DNA of 64,000 nt from Sphagnum compactum (GCA_965153455.1 OZ234493.1:26216213-26280212), one strand, 5' to 3'. Counted from the stretch's first letter, positions 24,590 to 37,400 are shown. Notes: generated by a model not told the origin, from the letters alone. Numbers and translations: made by a program.

Positions 24590-25030
24590 TTTTTAGAAAC
24601 TTTGAACTTTTGTGTTTTTGTTTGATTAGATGCAGGTTTGAAGTTTGGAAAAAGAAGACAAACCTCATTTTATTTTTTTTCAAGTATGGTTTTTTTTCTC
24701 TTTCTTTTTAAATTATTTTATTGTATTTTCCTTTTTTGTTTCATGTTTAAATATATTTATTTTATATGTTTTCATTTTGTTTCTATTTTTAAGTGTTTTA
24801 AAAAAGTTTCTATTTTTTAAAGTGTTTTTTTGTTTTTATTTTTTTTCTAGTTTTTTCCCTTTTAAAAATGTATATTTGTTCCGTTTTTTTCCTTTTTGTT
24901 ACAACTTTGTTTCATTTTATTTATTTATTAATAACTTGTTTTCTTCTTTTTTAATTTGAGATTTCTTGTGTTGTTTTAAAAAGATTTCTTCTCTTGTTTC
25001 TCTTTTTTTTTCCAACAATTTTTAGTTTTT
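24590..25030. repeat. T-rich low-complexity tract
   Basis: The plus strand is dominated by T runs broken by single C, G or A bases. Open frames in it are runs of Phe, Leu and Ser and are not genes. From 25031 to 25870 the DNA returns to ordinary composition; no gene is recognised there. Confidence 0.75.
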
Positions 25031-25872
25031 AAAAATTAGTTTGTAGCTTTTGGCAAATTGTAAGACTACAAGAGTTTTTCATAAACTACAGGATTAGATT
25101 TCATAAACATTTGGATAAACTGCTGCTGCCGCCATTCGTCCTCCTCCTCTTCCGGGATGAGGAACTTGGATGGATGGATGACGAGACAAATGACGAGACG
25201 AATGGATGAAAAGGACGACCACCCAAGGATATTATATAAGTAGAAAGGTCTTGTGGATAGACCTTTTTCCTATACTTGATGCCTAGTTTGTCACACACGA
25301 TCCCCATGTACTAGTCATGAAACCCTAAAATGATCACAATCATAACTTAGACCTCTTCTTCCCAAAAGAATTTTGAGAAATTTTGAGAATCCCATTATGA
25401 GAAAAAAATGCACGATCCATTGTTCAGGTGACTTTAGACAAAGGTCAAGGTCCAGGGACCAATGAATTCAAGCGATGTTATTGGTCGAAAGCTTTAAATT
25501 GGTCCCAAGGCTTTCAGTTGAGGGTCCAAGACCAAAAAGTGGCAAATTGAGGCTAAACTCACCTGACACCTGTTTTGGAGGGAAAATCAATTGGTTTAGA
25601 CCAAAAAACAGTGCTAAAAGGAGAGCTCCTGATTTGAAGAACCAAGAATCATGCCAGGGACCAAGGTAGAGTCCTTCAATTTGCTTCAAATCAGTCCAAA
25701 TTGCTTCCAAGGAAATTGGACCCTGGTCTAAAGTGGGCCTTAGATAGGGTTAAAATTCCCGTTAAAATCCTTTTCACTTTTGTTTTTCTTTTTTTTTACA
25801 TTCCCCCCTTTCACTTTCTGGCCAAGTTCGCGAACTACTTTTGAACAATGGTGCAAAGTTCAAACACGTTTT

Positions 25873-26160
25873 CTAGAACGTGATGAGAACATTGTAGATG
25901 CTCATGGGGAACGATTGTGACAGGGGAACGTAAAGTTGTGGGAACGTAAGGTCGTGGATCTCCGAACTCCCATCTCTTGTGAGCAGCATGTCTTGTGCAT
26001 AGCGGGCTAATCTTTCGCCTTGTGAAGAAGAGGAAGAAGAAGAGGAGTGAGCTTTTTTAGGGTTTGCAAATTGCCGTCCATCTCGATTGCGCAATTCTTT
26101 TTCATAGCATCCGATGACAAGAGAATAATCTTCGGTGTGATCGAAATGCGCCAGCTTGTT
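25873..26160 (-). CDS. Unassigned exon-like segment
   Basis: The minus strand is open for 95 codons from 26160 to a stop at 25873. Immediately upstream is a good acceptor: an 11-base T run, then CTTGGCCACTGCAG, then the exon. The product starts NKLAHFDHTEDYSLVIGC, continues with a charged KELRNRDGRQF stretch, a run of eight serines and then QGERLARYAQDML. This has protein-like composition, but I do not recognise a family. It would be a terminal exon of a gene read away from the DUF3755 gene. Its upstream exons would fall in that gene's leader region and were not found. It may instead be part of the DUF3755 leader read in the wrong direction. Confidence 0.35.
   Translation of the reverse strand, partial: NKLAHFDHTEDYSLVIGCYEKELRNRDGRQFANPKKAHSSSSSSSSQGERLARYAQDMLLTRDGSSEIHDLTFPQLYVPLSQSFPMSIYNVLITF
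26056..26065 (+). promoter_or_regulatory. Telo-box-like TTTAGGGTTT upstream of DUF3755 gene
   Basis: TTTAGGGTTT matches the plant telo-box core (AAACCCTA on the other strand), commonly found in promoters or leaders of growth-related genes. It lies about 650 bp before the ATG at 26716. The functional role is inferred from position only. Confidence 0.3.
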
Positions 26161-26715
26161 CTGCAGTGGCCAAGATTTTAAAAAAAAAAATTCCCTGTTT
26201 TTGGGTAGTGTTTGAAGGGGTTTTTTCTTTGCTTTTTCTCTGTTTGGTGGAGGTCGGGGAGAGGGGCGTGGCTGATGGGTTGGTAGAGATTTCGCTCAGA
26301 AGCGAATAGCAAGAATGGCTTGAAGGAAGAGGAGGAGAAGATTGGTGCTAATGGCACAAATCAATCTGCTCTGGAATGAGAATTTTGTGACTGACAGATT
26401 TAAGGGTTTTCATTGAGAGCAAGAGAAAAAGAGAGGACTCTAAGGTCGTTGGCTTAGAAACTCTGAAAGGAACTACCTAAGTGATTAGAGAGTCTTAGCA
26501 TTGGAGAATACCACTGAGGAATGTAAGATAGGAAGCAGCAGCTCCGGAGGAGCCCAAATGGTAGCCGGTTTCTTAGTTTGTAGAAATATCAGTCGAAGGG
26601 AGTAGTTTCCTGCAGCCAGCCATGCTGCTCACTTTATTAGGTTCAGAAGCTCTTATAACTCTTGCTGGAGTGAGAGTTTCTTTTATGTGTAGATTGTTTT
26701 AAAAGTGGGGTTTGG

Positions 26716-28989
26716 ATGTCTCAGTCAGCTATGGCAGGATCTGTTCAGAATTTGGCAGTAAGACCTAGCAATTCTACACTCAGACCTCATCACATTGAGA
26801 ATCAACAAGCAGCAGCAGCAAATGGAACTGACAATGGCAACCCCCCCGGTGGTGGTGGTGATGGGACATCATCAGAAGTGAAGAAGAATGGAGCAACTGC
26901 AAATGGAACTGACAATGGCACTCACCATCTCCTTCATGATGTTGGCTTGTCTCTTGTTTGGAGCCCTGCTGAGCAATCAAGTCTGGAGGAAGGCCTATTG
27001 AAGTAAACCTCCTCATTCATTGCCTTTTCTCGGAATGCCTTGACAGAGATACTTTCATTTGCATGCAGGAGGAGCCCCTTGAGCACTTTGAAGGTCTTGT
27101 TGTGAATCACCTTCTTGAGAATCACCTTCGAGGGTTTTGTAGTACAGACGAGACTTGGAGTTCATGATTGATAAATAGACTTAGTTACGAGCTTTCTGAC
27201 ATAGCTCCAGGAGTTTTGTGGGCAGATATGCAGACCAAAAAAACAGTCTTGTCAAGTATATCAAGCTCGCTGCACTTCTGCCAGAGAAGACTGTGAGGGA
27301 TGTTGCCCTGCGTTGTGTTTGGATAACAGTGAGTGTTTCCCTGTGCTCATGATAGCCTTATCTATCCTCCTTCCCTTGTTCCAGTCAATGAACCCAGATA
27401 TGTACCAATGGACACCTGCTTCGTTTACCATTTTTCCTGGGTAGGCTTTGTAAATTGTCAACTGGGGATGTCATATGCACAGAAGAAGGAGAATGGGAAA
27501 AGGCGAAAAGTTGAAGAGCAGAATGCATTGAAGAAAACCAAGGACAAGGTCTCCTGTTCTTCTAGTTGGATCCATCATTGTAAAATACAGATTGATTGGT
27601 TTTGGTATAGGGGAACAAATGTAATGTTAATGTCACAGGTTGTGGATGTAGACAAAACATTAGACATCTGAGGGGAGGGTGCTCAGTTTGTGGCATTGTG
27701 TTTTTAAGTCTTGGTTTTGTTCTAAACAAACTTGTAAATTTAATTTCTGTAGCAGGACAAGGTAGAAGCACCCACAAGACCAGTGGTAGCAGTAGCAGCA
27801 AGGGTTTCAATGCCTTTGTACACTCCACCTCCATCCCCCATAGACAATGATGATGGAATCTCTAATGATGGTATGTTTCAATTCTGGATTAGTTATTCTG
27901 TGTCCTGATGAAAAATTCTACCTCTGGAAGGCAAGGAGGGGCTTTTGTTGGAAAAGGGTTTTCATGTGTCATCTGTTGCATGTTTTCTCATTTGAATTGT
28001 GAAAGCTTTGAGGCCAGTTCTCTTTGTATTCTAATTGCAACCAACCATGAGATAGCTGGGATTGATGCAGCTATTGGAGGACCAACAGGTCATTTGCTTG
28101 AGCATAATGTACAAGTGATTGGACAAATTCGAGCCAATCTTGCCGCCTGCAAGGTAGTCTACACATAAGCATCTACAAATTTGTCTCTTGAGTGAATGAG
28201 CCAACATTGTGACTGAGTCTTCCTGTTGCTTCCAGAAGTGCAATGAAAAGAAGCATGTGGATTTTGTAGAGTTTTTTGCCCAGTTTGGACTGATTATTAT
28301 ATACTATCTACACCCATCCATCAAGATCTGATGAACTCAGGGTGTAATCAGGGCAGCTTGTCACTGCTATTCATGATGAAAGTGTTCTTTTGACAATTTG
28401 TGAGTTTCTCTCATAAGGTTATGATGGCACTCATTGTCATATTACCTTCAAATTGATATTGTTGAGATTTCTCTGCAATTTCATAGATATAAGTATCTGC
28501 AATTGTGGCTGAGTGTGACAGTTACAAGAACAACCAAAATTGGTTCTTGATCCTGTAAAGGGATACATCCCATTGTAATGTATTGGGGTTGAGGAAATGA
28601 CTATTGCAGAAGTATAGCTGTGGCTGACATGCTCACGGTTGAGTCCTTGTGTGGGTGGCAGCTGCAGGAGAATACGAAATTGCTGGTGCAGTTCCGGGAC
28701 AACATTTTTGCAATCTTGAATGGGTAGTCCAAAACTGTGTTTTTTCTCGCACTCTTTTCCTTTCGCAGTGTGACTGACTTAAGGATTAGACTGGAGAGTC
28801 ACCTTTCCTCTGATAGTGGCTTGTAATTTCGTGATTTGTTGACATGGAAGTCGTTTCTCTGGTTGACGCAGGATGACCAACATGCCAGGCACTATGAGCC
28901 AAATGCCTCCATTGCCAGTGAAGCTGAACTCAGAGCTGGCTGATAGGATTTTGCTAATGCCACAATCCTCAACTCCCCTACATCAATAG
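26716..28989 (+). CDS. DUF3755 / SANT-like plant nuclear protein
   Basis: Seven exons join in frame: 26716-27002, 27226-27328, 27483-27548, 27756-27870, 28071-28153, 28662-28723 and 28872-28989, for 277 residues. The N-terminus is Asn/Gly/Thr-rich. A SANT/Myb-like segment follows (VGLSLVWSPAEQSSLEEGLL, then KTVRDVALRCVWIT), then a basic KKENGKRRK stretch, a PPPSPIDNDDGIS linker and AIGGPTGHLLEHN. The C-terminal part includes QFRDNIFAILNG and MPPLPVKLN. This order is that of the plant DUF3755 family (Arabidopsis At3g07565-like). The function is poorly known; a DNA- or chromatin-associated nuclear role is inferred from the SANT-like fold. The start is the first ATG in frame. Exon 5 could begin at 28056 instead of 28071 without changing phase. 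The gene looks intact. Confidence 0.9.
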
Positions 28990-29923
28990 TTAGTTGCTAA
29001 TGAACCAAATGGGCATCACCATTGAAGCCTGGTGTTCTACTGTATATTACCCTGTTAGGTAAGCCTGTGCAGAACCAAATGATCAAGGTTTGCATGAAGG
29101 TGATTTTTCAATCTTGAGACCTCTGGCCCTTTGAAGTGAAGAGTGTAGTATTCTAACTCCTCACAATGGAGGTACAAAAGATGGTAGTCAAGGCTGTTGC
29201 TTTTGGTGTCAGGAGTTACTGTTGATCAAATAGAGATGATATCGATTTATTGATTTCCCCCTCTTGTAGAAGAAAGGGGTTGCAGGTGGAAAACAGTTAA
29301 TGAGTGATGGGTGTAGGGTTCATCATGAAGTCTGTAAGAAGGGATAGTTGTGGCTCCTACCAACTAATGAGATTCAGTTAGATGTCAACCAGTGTTGGGT
29401 GGTTACCAGAAATAGGAACACAGCCCATGGCAGTTAGCAGGGTGATTCTTAGGGTTCATAATGTCAATCTGATATATAAGCATGGCTCTTATAGCAATTG
29501 AAAAAATCAAATAACTGCCTTTATTATAGATGCTGGGTCTTAACTAGGTTTTTCATGGAAACCGCCATTTGTCTGATGTTTTTGAAATAACCAGAACCAA
29601 TGCTTCTCTGATTCTGTAAACCTAACCTCCCTCCTGCCTCCACCCCCAAACTTGGAACTGGCGGTCCCCTGATTGTGGGAATATTTGAAAATCTGGAGCA
29701 GGCAGTTCTTTATAAGTTCAAATAATTGCACAACACTGGTCTCAAGTTTGTTGTTATGCAAGCCATTGATGGGTGCAAAAATTATATATGTGTCGTCATA
29801 CAGCTTCAGTTTGGCATTTGTAACTGACGATCTTATGAGTTGATTGCGACACAAATTAAGTCTAGGGTCATGGGTTTAGTTGAAGAGCACAAAGACAAAC
29901 CTGAATTCTATAAATGTAAATAA

Positions 29924-29960
<37 letters not shown>

Positions 29961-30420
29961 CATTCCTCTCACAGACTCTGTGTGTGTGTGCATACATACA
30001 TAAGTATAAATGTATATGTGTTGTGCCATTGTATAGCTGATTTATTACAACAAATCTTCTAAGTTCCCATGAAATCTATTACATACCCAAAGTGGAACCA
30101 GTGTTGGGTGGGTCTTAGGTTTTTAGAGACCCGTCAGGTCCAGGTTTCAGAAGCTTTTCTGATACCCGTCTTGGTTCTTTATTTTAATATTTTTTTAATT
30201 AAAAAAGCAGACCCAGGAAGGGTTTCCAAAAAAAAAAAATTAAAAAATTTCCTGAGTTTCAAAGTCCCTGTTCTTAAACACTTCGTACCAGTTGGTTTTC
30301 AAAGGTGGTTCTTAGACAAAGGGTATTAAAAGTTTTGTTATTTTGAACATTGAATTTTTTAATTATTTTTTTAAAAAATTAAAAAACATCAAAATCAAAT
30401 AAATTCTGCTTACATTTTAT
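28990..30420. other. 3' flank of DUF3755 gene; no second gene seen
   Basis: Probably contains the 3' UTR just after 28989. CAGTGTTGGGTGG strings occur in the same orientation at 29390 and 30098 and look like hAT-type termini. The inverted partner was not found. 30190-30410 is A/T rich with homopolymer runs. No coding similarity is seen. Confidence 0.5.
29925..29954. repeat. (TA)15 microsatellite
   Basis: A perfect run of 15 TA dinucleotides. It is followed by a short imperfect CATA and TG-rich stretch up to about 30020. Confidence 0.97.
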
Positions 30421-30469
30421 ATGTCCAAATGTTCATCCCACTCAAAAGAACCTTCAAATCCTTAAAAAA

Positions 30470-31815
30470 TTTCTAACTCCTCTTCAAAATTTAAATCCTT
30501 TTCAATCAGCTCTAGCAAATTGGAAGGTGGCTTACACTCAATTCTAGAATCATTTGACCAGTTTTTGCTCACAAATATCAACCTCTTTAAATTTTCTAAT
30601 TATAAATGACATTTCCTCAACTTTGTAAGTATCATTGCTAAAAAAAATTTCCTTTCAATTTCAATTTGTGACTCAAGAAGCCTTAAGATTTGCCAAGCCA
30701 AAAAACCAACAATAGAAAACATGGCTTCATATTTTGCCCACCATTGAAGAAAGCACTTGATTTCCTTGGAATCCAATTGATTATCTTCGTGACAAGTTCT
30801 ATGGTTGGCTCACTTGTGCTTAGATGTTAAAAACTATTTAAACCAAATTTTGCATCTCCTGTTTGATTTGCACATTCAACTTTAGATTCTACCATTGGGT
30901 GTAGATAATGATAACATTTTAAAAGCATAGGATATAATGATCATCTATTATATTCTTCAATAATATTCACCCCTTCTTCATGACAAATAAAAGAAAACAC
31001 AAGATGAAGGGTTTAGCATTAAAAATAACATGTGATAGGATTTTTTCTCATGTTTTTAAAAAAAGAAGGGGAATGATTCTAGAACATCACAAACCTTCTT
31101 CTTGATATTGATAGCACACAAAAATAATTCAAAAACAATTTCAAAATCATCATTAATCAAATTAATTGGGGGCATGTGAATTTGTAATTTTTTTCCTACC
31201 TTTTGAGCACATGCATTAGCATTTTACAATGCATCAAACAATAACCAATGGTTATTAGATTGGTTCAAAACACATGCACTCAATTCAAAAAAGAAAAACA
31301 AGAAAAATAATTTGTAAAAGATCAAATTTTCACCTTGTCTTCACTAGAATATTCAATTTTCAAAGAAATGTTTGAATTTAAACATGTTTTGTTCCATTCA
31401 TATCTGCCCTTCTTTGACATTTTAGGCCAAGTAATACATTTATGCAAATTTAATTGCAAGTACTTGATTGAATTAAATCAAAGGTTTTTGTAAGCCTTTT
31501 CATCAATTGTAGCATAATCACATGCCTTTAAAAAAACATGGCCAAAACAAGTGCTTTGAAAACTTTTATCTAAACCTAAAACTTCACAATTGATCGTAGT
31601 TAAATTTGACCCATCGTTTTTCACATATGCAATTATTATTTTTCTATTCCATATTGATCAAATAGTTTTGTCAGATTGGTGGCTTGACCAATAGTTTTTA
31701 TTGCTTCAAACAGCCCAATAGTCACTTGTTTAGGTTGCTAATCAAATCCCAAGGAGTTAATCATAAGAGCAAAAGTATCTACCCCCTTGGACATCCATAA
31801 ATCAAAACTCAATGT
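30470..31815 (-). pseudogene. hAT-family transposase relic
   Basis: Read on the minus strand. Near 31815-31620 there is a decayed transposase core, with pieces SFDLWMSKGVDTFALMINS and QVTIGLFEAIKTIGQATN. At about 30760-30480 comes the C-terminal dimerisation region, with WWAKYEAMFSIVGFLAWQIL, SQIEIERKFF and, after a stop, KNWSNDSRIECKPPSNL. These are the hallmark order and motifs of plant hAT transposases. Stops and frame changes are frequent and the central part is barely recognisable, so it is dead. It may once have mobilised elements such as the MITE at 1283-1826, but no shared terminus proves this. Confidence 0.8.
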
Positions 31816-32820
31816 TGTATATATTATACAATCTCTCAAATTTGGCAAAAATATGCTTATCTTGTTTTCTCCACCGATTTAGGTAATATTTCATGAGAAT
31901 TTTATTTTTTAAAAGGAGGTTTTGTATTCTTGCACAAATTTGGGTGTAATATTTTGCTAAATTGGTATAAGTAAGCCACACATATAATTTGTACAACTTA
32001 ACACAATTTGCTTGTATATGAACATGATTAATTCCTACGATGTGAACATGATAATGATTTGGTGTAAAATATATTTTATATGGTTAAAAGAACATGGTTA
32101 TGAAGGTCATTTTGAAGTTCATATGGGAAGGGGACATTGTAGCAATGGGATGAAAACTATGATGAATATGAAAGTAATGACCACTTTTGAACAAAAAGGT
32201 GATTAGTTTATAATCGTGATTTGTGTTATTTGTGAATAACATAGATGCAACTTAATGCATCAATATTTTTTTGAATTCAAATCTTGTACATGAATAACAA
32301 AGGTGATACCAAACTATCAATGATATGATTATCATTATGAGAAAAAGGAGTGTTTTGCAATTGGCCTTGCAACACAAATTTTGAATTGCAAAGGACACTT
32401 ACAATTCAATTTTTGAGTTACCAAGGACACTTGCAATTCACTGTATTTATACACTGTAAGTGCTAACGAACAAGTTGCATGAATTGTAGAGTTGCAACTC
32501 ACCCGTATATACAGTGCAACTCATTGTAACTCAATTGCACCTTAGCCAAAACAATTTGATTTCAACTATTATGTAATTCCATTAGAACTGCACACATGAT
32601 GTCATGCTAATGTCATTAATTGCCATCCATTTATTAAAATTTGACACGTGGCATTATGAAGATTTTTGGACATAATTTTTGTGTTCAAAATATTGATCTC
32701 CATCATCCATTATGATTGTTAAGGATGGTCCAAGATTATGACATGTGGCACATAAAAAATTGCCACATGGCATATTAATTATATTTTGAAAATCTTTAAA
32801 AAAAAAATTTAGTAGTTAGG
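31816..32820. other. No gene seen; short-repeat-rich DNA
   Basis: About 32340-32560 contains repeated variants of 'ttgcaattcaa' and 'caaaggacactt', a degenerate minisatellite-like patch. Short open frames at 31802-31996 and 32012-32206 have no recognisable domain. Confidence 0.5.
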
Positions 32821-32972
32821 TAGGTCGTACGTAACCATAGGTAGGTAGGTTGGTAGGTCTTAAGACCTACATACCTACATATTTATTTAGGACCTACCTA
32901 CCTACTTACATAGGTAGGTAGGTAGAAAATTAGGACCTATTTACTTACCTAGTTAGGTAAATAAGTAGGAAA
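32821..32972. repeat. GGTA/TACC palindromic repeat cluster
   Basis: Dense GTAGGTAG-type repeats on one side and CTACCTAC-type repeats on the other form imperfect inverted repeats. The core 32853-32870 is a perfect 18-bp palindrome, GTAGGTCTTAAGACCTAC, and shorter GGTA arms continue on both sides. The strands could fold into a cruciform or hairpin. Confidence 0.85.
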
Positions 32973-33239
32973 ACACAAGATTAAGTCCATTAAATAATAA
33001 CCATGAAGTTTTATTTTTTATTTTATGTTTTGCCTTTAGGTTAAACTTTTTTATTAAATTAATCCCAAAATGGCACATGTATTTTAATGTGCTTGAACGT
33101 AAGAGAACAAAATTTCTTTATATAGTTTGTAACATGGGATTCAAAGATAAAGCATATGGTTTAAATCTTTTAGTTGTTCATTAGTTGCAAACTCAATTGC
33201 AACTATAACATTTAAGTGTTCAAAGTACGCCACATCAAA

Positions 33240-33720
33240 GGGGAGGGCTCCATTCTTTTTGGTGTTTAAAAAAAACTTGAACCCCTGCTATTAGTGCATA
33301 TGGTGCATTAAAAATCATTAAAAACAAAATCGATTGAGAAAGTTATGGCCCCTCAAAGTAGAAGGGGTCAAATTCAAAAAAAAAACCACCAAATGCTACA
33401 AAGACTGGTTCCCAAACAACATCAAAATTCTTTGTATGTTGCTCTATTGCTATTAGAGTTGAAAGATGAATTGTAGAACTTTAGGTGGCACTATTACAAC
33501 ACTTCAAATCATTTCAAATGAATAAGAAATAAGAAAATTATGAGGTTTGAAAGTAGGAGGGGTCCAAAGAGAAAAAATGGAAAAAAAAACGTTTTTTGTA
33601 AGTTGGAATTTTTTTTTTTCTTGTGATTTTTTCATAATTCATTTTCATTTGCACTTCAAAGATGATTTTTAGAACTTGTGGTAGCACTCCCATAGTATTT
33701 TAAATTGCTCAAAATGAAAC
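33240..33720. repeat. Imperfect tandem repeat of about 190-200 bp
   Basis: Phrases recur in order: 'agaactttaggtggcac' near 33475 and 'agaacttgtggtagcac' near 33671; also 'gttatggcccctcaaagtag' near 33343 and 'attatgaggtttgaaagtag' near 33537. The spacing of about 195 bp suggests at least two and a half diverged units of satellite-like or transposon-derived DNA. Confidence 0.5.
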
Positions 33721-36535
33721 ACATATGATGAAAATATACATAATTGTATGACTATGTATCCTTACTAAGTTATAAATAATTGTATTATAGTCATAACATA
33801 GTTGAACAATAGTATTTTAGTAGTGGCGCAACTAATTTTCGATTATGATTCCCACTGATACAATTTGTTGCAAATGTATCCCATAATGGGTGGTGGAAAT
33901 GTGGACATGTGGCATGATCGCATGTATGTACATTGTACATTAGTTGCAACATAGTTGTTGCTTTAGTGACACATTTATAATAGTTCTAAAGTAGTTGGCA
34001 CATGCAATTACAATGTAACTCCTAAAAAAATCAAACATGGTTGACTACATATGTATGTACGATGTATATTATATTATTGTATAGAAGACCCATTTTCAAC
34101 TCACTTGCAACTATAATACAATTAATTAATTTTTTGACATGATAATTTATTTATTAATACACCATATTTTTAAGGAGATAATTGTATAGTAGTTGTAATA
34201 CCCAATGGATAATTGCATAACAGTTGTATATGAGTTGTTTTTTGAGTTTTAGTTGGAAGGTAGTGTGGTTTTGGTGGACATGATTTCTATATGTGGATTG
34301 ATAGATTGAATAATATATGTGAGAATGGATGATCTTTTGTGGGGAAGGACAATGGAAGAACTCTTATTGTGCCCAAAAACTTGAAAGAGTAACACAAAGT
34401 ACAATAATATGTTCCCTTTATGTCATTCAAAATACTAGTTTCAAGAAACATTGGATATCTTTAGTTCACTTACTAATATTGCATCAAATGTTCAAAAACC
34501 TTCATGCATACGTTTTCAATCCAATACGTTGTTTTCAACCAATCATGAATAACCATTTGATTCAACTAAACCTAAATTTCAAATGTTTAACAAAAACAAA
34601 CCCTAGCTTTGAGTCAAAATGTAGACATGAACAGTGTTTCATTTTTCAATAGGATGGAAGTTGAACCTTTCATGTTAATTTCCAACCTAAGTAGAAAATG
34701 CTATTTGAGAATAACCACATTTAGTTGTTGAAATTCTCATGATTTATTTAGTCATTTTAATTCTTAACTTTTGATTAAGAATTATTAAGTAGCATTATAC
34801 ATTGAATGAATGTTTTGAACAATTTAAAACAAATAATTTCCATCAAATTTCAACTACATTAATCATCCAAATCATACATTTTGTGTAATCTATTATAGGG
34901 AAAATCTGATATACATATGAACTAAATGGTCTTTAAATTTGAAAAATATTTATTTGAATTATAATTTTTTGGTTCGTAAAATATGATCTACAAGATCAAG
35001 TTTTGGAAAAACCTTGATTTTTTGTGTAATGCAATTATGGCAAAAGTAATAACAATTGGACCTTGAAAATACACCATGTTCATTGGACCTAATAAAGGTA
35101 CTACCATGGGTTGCCTACAAGGCTTTATATGCAAAATATTTAAGGAAAACATGATTTAAATCTTTCATTCATTTATGATGAATTGATTGTTGAAGTCATA
35201 TAAACATTTCATTTAATGCAACTAATTTGATATTTCATTCCTCAAGGCATATAAGGTCATACTTGGATGAATACTATGTCATATTTTGATGCAATTTAAT
35301 GTTCATTATCATGATCATGTGAACTTCATTGACTATTGAGGAATATAATATACTTGAGAATTTAATGTAAGACATACCAAAACACTTTAATAAGTCAAAA
35401 TGTTCATGACATATGGTCATTCAATTTTGATGGAGTTAATATGAGTTTGTGATGACCTTATTTGTGTTAATGCTTCAGAAATAAAACAATATTGTTATTT
35501 CAATTTGTTTACCTGATTAAATCCAACCCAAAATGTTCATTTTCAAATTGAATTGAAATATGTAAAGTACTACCAATAATTAGTGAGAAATATAACAACT
35601 ATTTGTTATATTCTAGAAATCATACTAACATGCTTGGTTGGTTGCAATAGAAACATTTAAAAATATGTATTGCAATTTTTTTCAACTTGAATAACCAATT
35701 ATCAACCTGATGATTTATTAACTATAAATTTGAATTTATATCATATTGACTTCTTATTCAAAATTGCAACATAAAGTCACATAATTTAATGTATTACGTT
35801 CCATGCCTTAAATTATTATGTGACCATGCATAAAAATTTATTTATCATTGGTACCAAAATTTTCATCAAAATGTCACCACATAACATGACTGTTATTCAA
35901 GCAACACAAAATTGTGTAATATAAAATGACCTTCATTATTCATTGATTTTTTGTTATCATGATTAACATGAAAAATCTTCATAACAATTAGTCATGTTCA
36001 CGTGGAAGAAGAATCATGCAACATTATTTAATAATATGTAATTTTGGAAATGAATTCAAAACAATACTTTGACAATTGAATAAATCAGTAAAGATGAATT
36101 TTGACAAATAAAGCTTTCAATTTTACATTTGCCATCGCCTTCTATTATGTCATAACCACACTTGAAGTTACTGGTTACCATATAACTATTTACCTATACC
36201 CACAAGCACAACTCTAAAAGAAAAACCAAAATGAAGTTTTAAAAAAGTGAGCAAAAAAGTAGTCTTTGAGAAATCCAATTTTATGTTTATAATGAAAGTG
36301 CAAGATAATAAATATTTGAAACCTTTTCAAATATAATTATGAAACCATCATGCTTTTCATTGAATTTATGGTAACTTAATTATAAAGTTTCAAAGACTCT
36401 AATATAATAAAGATAAACAAAAATTAGGTTTGAAGTTAGGTGAACATCATATATTTCAAACATATTTTTAAATAATATATTTGATAGATTATGATTAATC
36501 AAAATTTAAAAATAAATAAATATATTCTAAATTTT
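33721..36535. other. No gene seen
   Basis: Long AT-rich intergenic stretch. The 107-codon open frame at 34329-34652 has no recognisable domain and is probably chance. No structured repeat or RNA gene is seen. Confidence 0.55.
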
Positions 36536-36539
36536 CATC

Positions 36540-37400
36540 AAGTTGAAACTTTTATCCCAAATCCAATTAAATAATGAACACCTATTTTATAAGACACCAA
36601 GAAATCATTAAATTTCATGTTCCACTATCCACTAGCTTGTTTAAGCCCATAAAAACTCTTGTGTGGAATAAATATAATTTTCTTCATTTCCTAGTAACAA
36701 TTAACCCTTTACAGTGGCACATGTACTATATCTCTTCATGCAAATCAACATAGAGGAAAATGGTTTTAATGTCAAATGTGAATGATGTCAATATCCTCAG
36801 TAATGTCTATGGCTAAGACACATACTTGACCATTAGTGAGAAAATATAATCCTAGTCAATATACCATATGTTTGGAAGTAGCCTTGAGCTACAACCCTAG
36901 CCTTGGAGATCTCTCTTTATGCAAGAGTCTTCATTTGAAATACCCATTGATTACCTTTTGATTTCTTGGCGTATCTATCAAAGTCCAAGTTTTGTTTTGC
37001 AACAAAGATTTATATTCATTTTGCATTGCTACCTTTCATTGTTTTTGTTTTGGGCTAGTGTCATGTTTAGTACAAGTGTTTGGTTCAACATGTATGTCTT
37101 TAGTTTCAATGAGGCATGCAAAAGATGGTGCACCTTGAATATAATAATCGGCAAGCTTGTGGAGTAGCCCTTTAACTCATTAGTTATGAAAACCATCATC
37201 AAGATGTGCATTATGTTTGATTTTTGCATATAGTTCAAGATGAATATCTTGGAAATTATCAATGATCAGAGGATCAAATGATACCTCTTCAACATCATAT
37301 TTGGTTGAGTTGATACCACTTCTACAACCCAGATATAACTGAAAACTACCATTAGATTGGGTTGATACCTCCTTTACAATCATATATGGGTTGTTTTATG
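36540..37400 (-). pseudogene. Ty1/copia retrotransposon pol relic (reverse transcriptase)
   Basis: Read on the minus strand. A decayed reverse-transcriptase N-terminal region begins near 37020 with MQNEYKSLLQNKTWTLIDTP, the usual copia 'W..AM..E..SL..N.TW.L' entry motif. It continues through a VVAQGY.QT.GID-like piece near 36880-36840, a LAIDITEDIDI-like piece, and the VFMGLNK remnant of the copia YGLKQ motif near 36660-36630. Stops and frameshifts are frequent. No LTRs were identified, so the age and limits are unknown. Confidence 0.75.

Noticed and set aside
24433-24959. Overlapping Phe-rich open frames that look like membrane proteins
   Set aside because: They are translations of a T-rich low-complexity tract.
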